This document shows, one piece after another, positions 59,995 to 64,000 of a stretch of 64,000 bases of DNA (the stretch's first letter is position 1; every line of letters starts with the position of its first letter). The DNA is taken from assembly GCA_016702545.1 (NCBI GenBank), contig JADJDT010000005.1, positions 62,001 to 126,000 of the forward strand, given 5' to 3'. Under the pieces are notes generated by a model. It was not told the DNA's origin. It did not search any database and saw nothing but the letters and a program-made list of their open reading frames with translations. The translations under genes were made by a program, and so were the position numbers. The DNA comes from Pseudomonadota bacterium. Its GTDB lineage: Bacteria > Myxococcota_A > Polyangia > GCA-2747355.

Positions 59995-60876
59995 TCAGGG
60001 CTCCGCGACGAAGGCCCTCACCGCCGGGTCGAAGCGGCGCGAGGTCACGCGCGGTGCCTCCCCCGCTGCGGCGAGTTCCAGCAGGTTATAGCGCGCGCGC
60101 CGGGCGGGGTCGTGGCTGAGCCAGGTGCTGGAGGTCAGCCCGATCACGCGCACCGGCTGGCCCCGCGGGCCCGGCAGGCTGTCGACGCAGGGCCGATGCA
60201 GGTGGCCGTGGAGCAGCAGGTCGGCCCCCACCCGCCCGAGCATCGCGATCAGCGCGGCGCCGTCGATCAACCGCTTGTGCCAGGTCACGTGCGGCGAGCG
60301 TGGCGGGTGGTGCACGACGACGATCCGCGTGCGCGCCCGCAGCTCGGGGTGGTCGAGCAGGGCCTCCGCGGCCGCGAGCTGCGCGGCCCCCAGACGTCCG
60401 GTGGCCAGCAGCGGCGGCGACCACACGGCGCTGCTGAGCGCCACGATCGCCACCGGCCCACGCAAGTGGACCAGGGGAAAGCCCCCCTCCACCGCGCCCA
60501 GCAGGTCGCTGTGCAGGAAGTCACCCATCACGCGCGCGAAGTCCCCGTCGCGCACGGTGCCCCAGGTATAGGCGTCGTGATTGCCCGGGACGACGGTGAC
60601 AGCCGCCGCCGGCAGCCCCAGCGCACCCAGCGCGCGCCGCGCCCGCTCGAACTCGGCCGGCAACGAGAGGTTGGTCAGATCACCGGAGACGATCAGGTGA
60701 TCGGGCGCCACGCCCCGCAGATCGGCCCACAGCGCCTCGGCCACCGCCTCCGGGTACTCGCGCCCGCGGTTGAGCCACAGGTTGAGCCCACCGAGCAAGC
60801 GCTGGCTCAGCCAGGCCCGCAGCGGGACCGGCCGGTCGGTCCGCAGGTGCAGGTCCGAGAGGTGGGCGAGGCGCAT
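59995..60876 (-). CDS. calcineurin-like metallophosphoesterase
   Basis: 293 residues from ATG 60876, directly followed by the metal-binding opening MRLAHLSDLHLRTD. Other family motifs: LIVSGDLTNLS (second Asp), VVPGNHDAYTWG (Asn-His), IVVVHHPPRSPHVTWHKRL in parts, and LLLHGHLHRPCVD (GHxH). All metal ligands are present, so it should hydrolyse phosphomono- or diesters; UDP-2,3-diacylglucosamine hydrolase and cAMP phosphodiesterase are among homologues, but no specific choice can be made. Cytoplasmic, no signal. The RCC1 gene ends 66 bases upstream, reading the same way. Confidence 0.92.
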   Translation of the reverse strand: MRLAHLSDLHLRTDRPVPLRAWLSQRLLGGLNLWLNRGREYPEAVAEALWADLRGVAPDHLIVSGDLTNLSLPAEFERARRALGALGLPAAAVTVVPGNHDAYTWGTVRDGDFARVMGDFLHSDLLGAVEGGFPLVHLRGPVAIVALSSAVWSPPLLATGRLGAAQLAAAEALLDHPELRARTRIVVVHHPPRSPHVTWHKRLIDGAALIAMLGRVGADLLLHGHLHRPCVDSLPGPRGQPVRVIGLTSSTWLSHDPARRARYNLLELAAAGEAPRVTSRRFDPAVRAFVAEP

Positions 60877-60942
60877 CGGGCGAGACCGATGCCTCACGTC
60901 GGATCGCGAGGCCTGGGTCAAGGGACGGGGCAACGCGGCCGC

Positions 60943-63900
60943 TCAGAAGGGGTAGCAGGTGCCGCAGTCCGCCGCGCAGAGCTGGCAGGTCTCGGTCGCG
61001 TCGCACTTGCCGTTGCCGCAGGTGCCCGGCGTGCAGGTGTTACCCGCCACACAGTCGGCCGGGCAGCTCGCGGCGTCCTTCGAGCACCCCGTCGCAGACA
61101 CAGTCGCCGCAGGTCGCCGTGCAGTCCGCGGCGCAGCCGCCGCTCTGGAGCTCAGGCAGCGAGCAGATCCCGTCGCCGCAGGGCGCCAGGGGCACCGGGG
61201 TCGACGTCAATGGCGCCACGGTGGCCGCGGTGCCGAGCTGTGCGTTCGTGTTGTCGCCCCAGCACCACACGCTCCCGTCCGTACGGCGCGCACAGCCGTG
61301 GTAGAGGCCCAGCGCGACGTCGACGACGGAGGTGCCGAGCGCTGCGACCTGCACGGGGAGTGCACGGTAATAATTGGTGGCGTAATCGGTCGATCCATCA
61401 CCGAGCTGGCCGGCACCGTTGTAGCCCCAGCACCAGAGACTCCCGTCAGTGCGCCGCGCGCAGACGTTTTGATACTGACCGATCGCGATCTGAACCACCG
61501 AGGTCCCGAGGGCGGTGACGGGCGCCGGGCTGAAGTGGCTGGTCACGGTGCCGTCGCCTAGCGCACCGAGGCCGCCCATTCCCCAGCACCAGACACTGCC
61601 GTCCGTGCGCCGCGCGCAGGTGTCCCCCGCGCCGGCGGCGACCTCCACCACCGAGGTACCCAGCGCCGCCACGGGCAGGGGGGCCGACCGAGAGACGGTG
61701 GTGCCATCGCCAAGCTGGCCATTCCCGCTGGAGCCCCAACACCAGAGGCTGCCGTCCGCGCGCCGCGCGCAGGTGTGGGAATCGCCGACAGCGACCTGGG
61801 CCACCGTCGTGCCCAGCGCGGCGACGAGCACTGGACTGTAGGCGGTCAGGCTCGGATCGATTCCGATCTGGCCGGCGGAGTTGTAACCCCAACACCAGAG
61901 GCTACCGTTCGAGCGGCGCGCGCAGTTGTGATACTGCCCTACCGTCACCTCGGCCACGGTCGTACCGAGCGCGGTCAGTTGCACCGGGGTCGCGCGGGTA
62001 ACGGTCGTACCATCGCCAACCTGCCCGTAGAGACCGCTGCCCCAGCACCACAGGCTGCCATCCGCACGCCGCGCGCATCCCGCGCTCCCCGCGACAAAGG
62101 GAGCGGCGCCGGTGCCGAAGGTGGTGATCCGTACGGGACTCCTGCGCGTCGTCGTCGTCGTGCCATCGGCGAGGGCCCAATGGCCCCAGCACCACAGGCT
62201 GCCGTCACCACGACGGGCACAGGCGTGCCGAGCGCCCGCCGAGAGCGCGGTGTAGGTGGCAGATGCAGTGCAGTCGCGCGCACAGCTCGCTTGGGTCTCG
62301 GATCCCGTGCACTGCCCGTCGCCGCAGCTGGCTTGACGGCAATCGATCGGGCAACTGGCCTTCGTCTCACTGCGACTGCAGACGCCGTCGCCGCACTCGC
62401 ACTGCAGACCGAGCACCCGTCGGGGTGTCTTGGACTGTACGTAGCCACCGTCGCCGAGTTGGCCCGCCGTATTGCTTCCCCAGCACAGGAGCTTGCCATC
62501 GACCCGGCGCGCGCAGGTGGAGTAAGACCCAACGGCAATCGCCGCGGTCGACGTCCCCAGTGCGGTCACTCGCACGGGCGCGTAGCGCGTCGTTACCGTG
62601 CCGTCACCGACTTGACCGGAGCTGTTGAAGCCCCAGCACCACAGACTGCCGTCCAACCGGCGCGCGCAGCCGTGGAATACGCCGGCCCCCACCTCGACGA
62701 CACTGGTGCCGAGCGCCGTGATCGCCGTGGGAATCCCGCCGCTGCCCGCGCCAGCAGTCGCGCCATAGGAGTTCGTCCCCCACCCCCAGAGGCTGCCGTC
62801 CACCCTGCGGGCGAAGGTGCCGTAGTTGCCAAGCGCAACGGCGGTCGCCGTGGTGCCAAGGGCCGTGACGGCAGTGGGGGTGGCTCGGTTTTCCACCGTG
62901 CCGTCACCGAGCTGGCCGTCGCCGTTGTATCCCCAGCACCAAAGTGTCCCGTTGGCGAGACGCGCACAGGTCCGGGAGCCGGAGGCCGCAACGTCGACCA
63001 CCGAGGTCCCAAGGGCCGCGACCTGCAGGGGCACCGCGCTGCCGGTGGTGGTGCCGTTTCCGAGCTTGCCGTAGCTATTGTCTCCCCAACACCAGAGAGT
63101 GCCGTCTCCGCGCCGCGCGCAGGTATGGGAGTCTCCCACCACCACCTGCTCGACAGCCGATCCGTCGAGGCCGGCAACGCGCACCGGGTAAGCGCGCGAC
63201 ACCGCGACCCCGTCGCCCAGCTGCCCCTTGGTGCCGTCGCCCCAGCACCACAGGCTGCCATCGCTGCGCCGCACGCAAGCGTGACCACCGAGCGCAACGT
63301 CGATGGCGCCAGCGAAGCGCGGTCCGGCCGCGCTGGCGAGGACGGGGGTTGCGATCGCGCTGTCTGCGGGAGCGCCCCCCCAGCACCAGACAGTGGAGTC
63401 GGTGCGGATCACGCAGGCAGCATAATTCAAGCTCAGCGCAAACTTGCCGATGCAGCAGCTCTGCCCCGGCTCGCAGGTGGCGAAGGAGGGGCAGCGGCGC
63501 GGCGTGGTGTCGCCCAGGTTGAGGCCCAGTAGGGCCTGGTTGGCCGCGGTGCCGATCGGGAAGACGGAGGCACCGGCGACCGACTGAGGCGTCAGCTCTT
63601 GCAGGCCCCAGTCTGCCGCCCAGGGGCAGTTCTGCGTGTACCAGGGCGCGACCTTGAGGTCGATGGCGATGCCGTCGAGGGTGCCCTTGGAGGCCAGGTC
63701 GGGGTAGGTCTTGTAGCCCGCCTCGCCCTGGTTCAGCTCGTTGCTGCTGAAGCTCTGGCCGCCCGTGAGGTTGGCGCGGTTGTAGGGGCTGACGGCCACG
63801 CCGCTGCGGCTAGTCGCCGTCTTGAGCGCGACGGCGGCGAGGTAGTCGGCCTCCTTCTTGGTCTGCGTGCCGGCATGATAGTCGCGCGGGTTGAGGTTCC

Positions 63901-64000
63901 AGGCGTAGTCCAGGGCGTAGCCGGCCACCGGCGCGGTGCCCTGCTTGCTCTCGACGATCGAGGCCAGGTGGCTCTGCAGGAACTGGAAGTGCTTGTCCCA
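60943..64000 (-). CDS. second secreted RCC1-repeat protein, partial at window edge, frameshifted near its end
   Basis: The 5' part lies beyond base 64000. From the cut: the N-terminal domain shared with the protein at 10-13.6 kb (ALDYAWNLNPRDY, VAVSPYNRANLTGG, EAGYKTYPD), then seven RCC1-type repeats (motif SLWCWG or close variants), a Cys linker with CECGDGVCSRSETKASC in parts and CGDGQC, then seven more repeats. The count 7 + 7 suggests two seven-bladed propellers joined by a disulfide-rich hinge. Near 61085-61095, in a GGGG run, the frame must shift by one base; beyond it the sequence reads SCPADCVAGNTC, CGNGKCDATETCQLC and ends GTCYPF-TGA at 60943. Without the shift the protein stops at 61040. 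Export and function unknown. Confidence 0.85.

Overview
The window is very GC-rich DNA (over 70 % G+C by eye) with tightly packed bacterial genes. Several features point to Myxococcota (former Deltaproteobacteria): a PilZ protein like those found as many paralogues in Myxococcus, two large secreted RCC1-repeat/cysteine-rich proteins, TPR-rich lipoproteins, a gliding-type ABC exporter (GldA/F/G plus DUF4340), and large membrane-fused spermidine-synthase-like proteins. Assignment below phylum is not possible from the sequence alone.

Layout. 0.2-7.6 kb (minus strand): housekeeping run PilZ - proC - yggU - tilS - ftsH - folP - glmM, with coupled or overlapping junctions. 7.6-10.1 kb: a large membrane protein with an HELAH motif. 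10.1-13.6 kb (minus): first RCC1/Cys-rich/PPC secreted protein, with 23 Asn-Ala-Met triplets and a frameshift. 14.2-18.7 kb (minus): Tat-exported gluconate-dehydrogenase-like subunit, GMC flavoprotein and a GH5 mannanase-like enzyme. 18.9-28.2 kb (plus): spermidine-synthase-like membrane protein, small secreted protein, DUF6178-like protein, then the GldA/F/G-like ABC exporter and DUF4340 protein. 28.3-32.8 kb (minus): rhomboid protease, a frameshifted membrane protein next to a palindromic element, an rRNA/tRNA methyltransferase, and a TPR protein ending in a degenerate zincin. 32.8-37.5 kb: LpoA-like lipoprotein (frameshifted), CysQ-like phosphatase, initiator tRNA with a strong terminator, a second GMC oxidoreductase, tRNA-Leu. 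37.5-43 kb: uvrA (frameshifted), a low-GC orphan gene, class I fumarase. 43.2-47.8 kb: solitary HipA/YjjJ kinase facing epmA-efp, then the YchF GTPase. 48.3-53.8 kb: orphan protein, RecD2 helicase, tRNA-Arg, tsaE, PfkB kinase, mtnP. 53.8-60.9 kb: CAP-domain lipoprotein, CBM9-like lipoprotein, double cyclic-nucleotide-binding protein, MEMO/AmrB protein, Uma2 nuclease, metallophosphoesterase. 60.9-64 kb (minus): second RCC1 protein, cut by the window edge.

How genes fit together. EF-P, its lysylase EpmA and YchF form a translation cluster. The DUF6178/Gld/DUF4340 block looks like one exporter operon. MtnP and the PfkB kinase are translationally coupled. The two RCC1 proteins share an N-terminal domain not explained by the repeats.

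Caveat. At least five, probably six or seven, otherwise good genes carry single-base frameshifts. That many in 64 kb suggests indel errors in the assembly; interrupted genes are described as one gene with the shift marked. No CRISPR array, IS transposase, prophage or rRNA operon was seen. The most novel items are the secreted repeat proteins, palindromic elements whose tip supplies stop codons, the degenerate zincin, and two atypical orphan genes.
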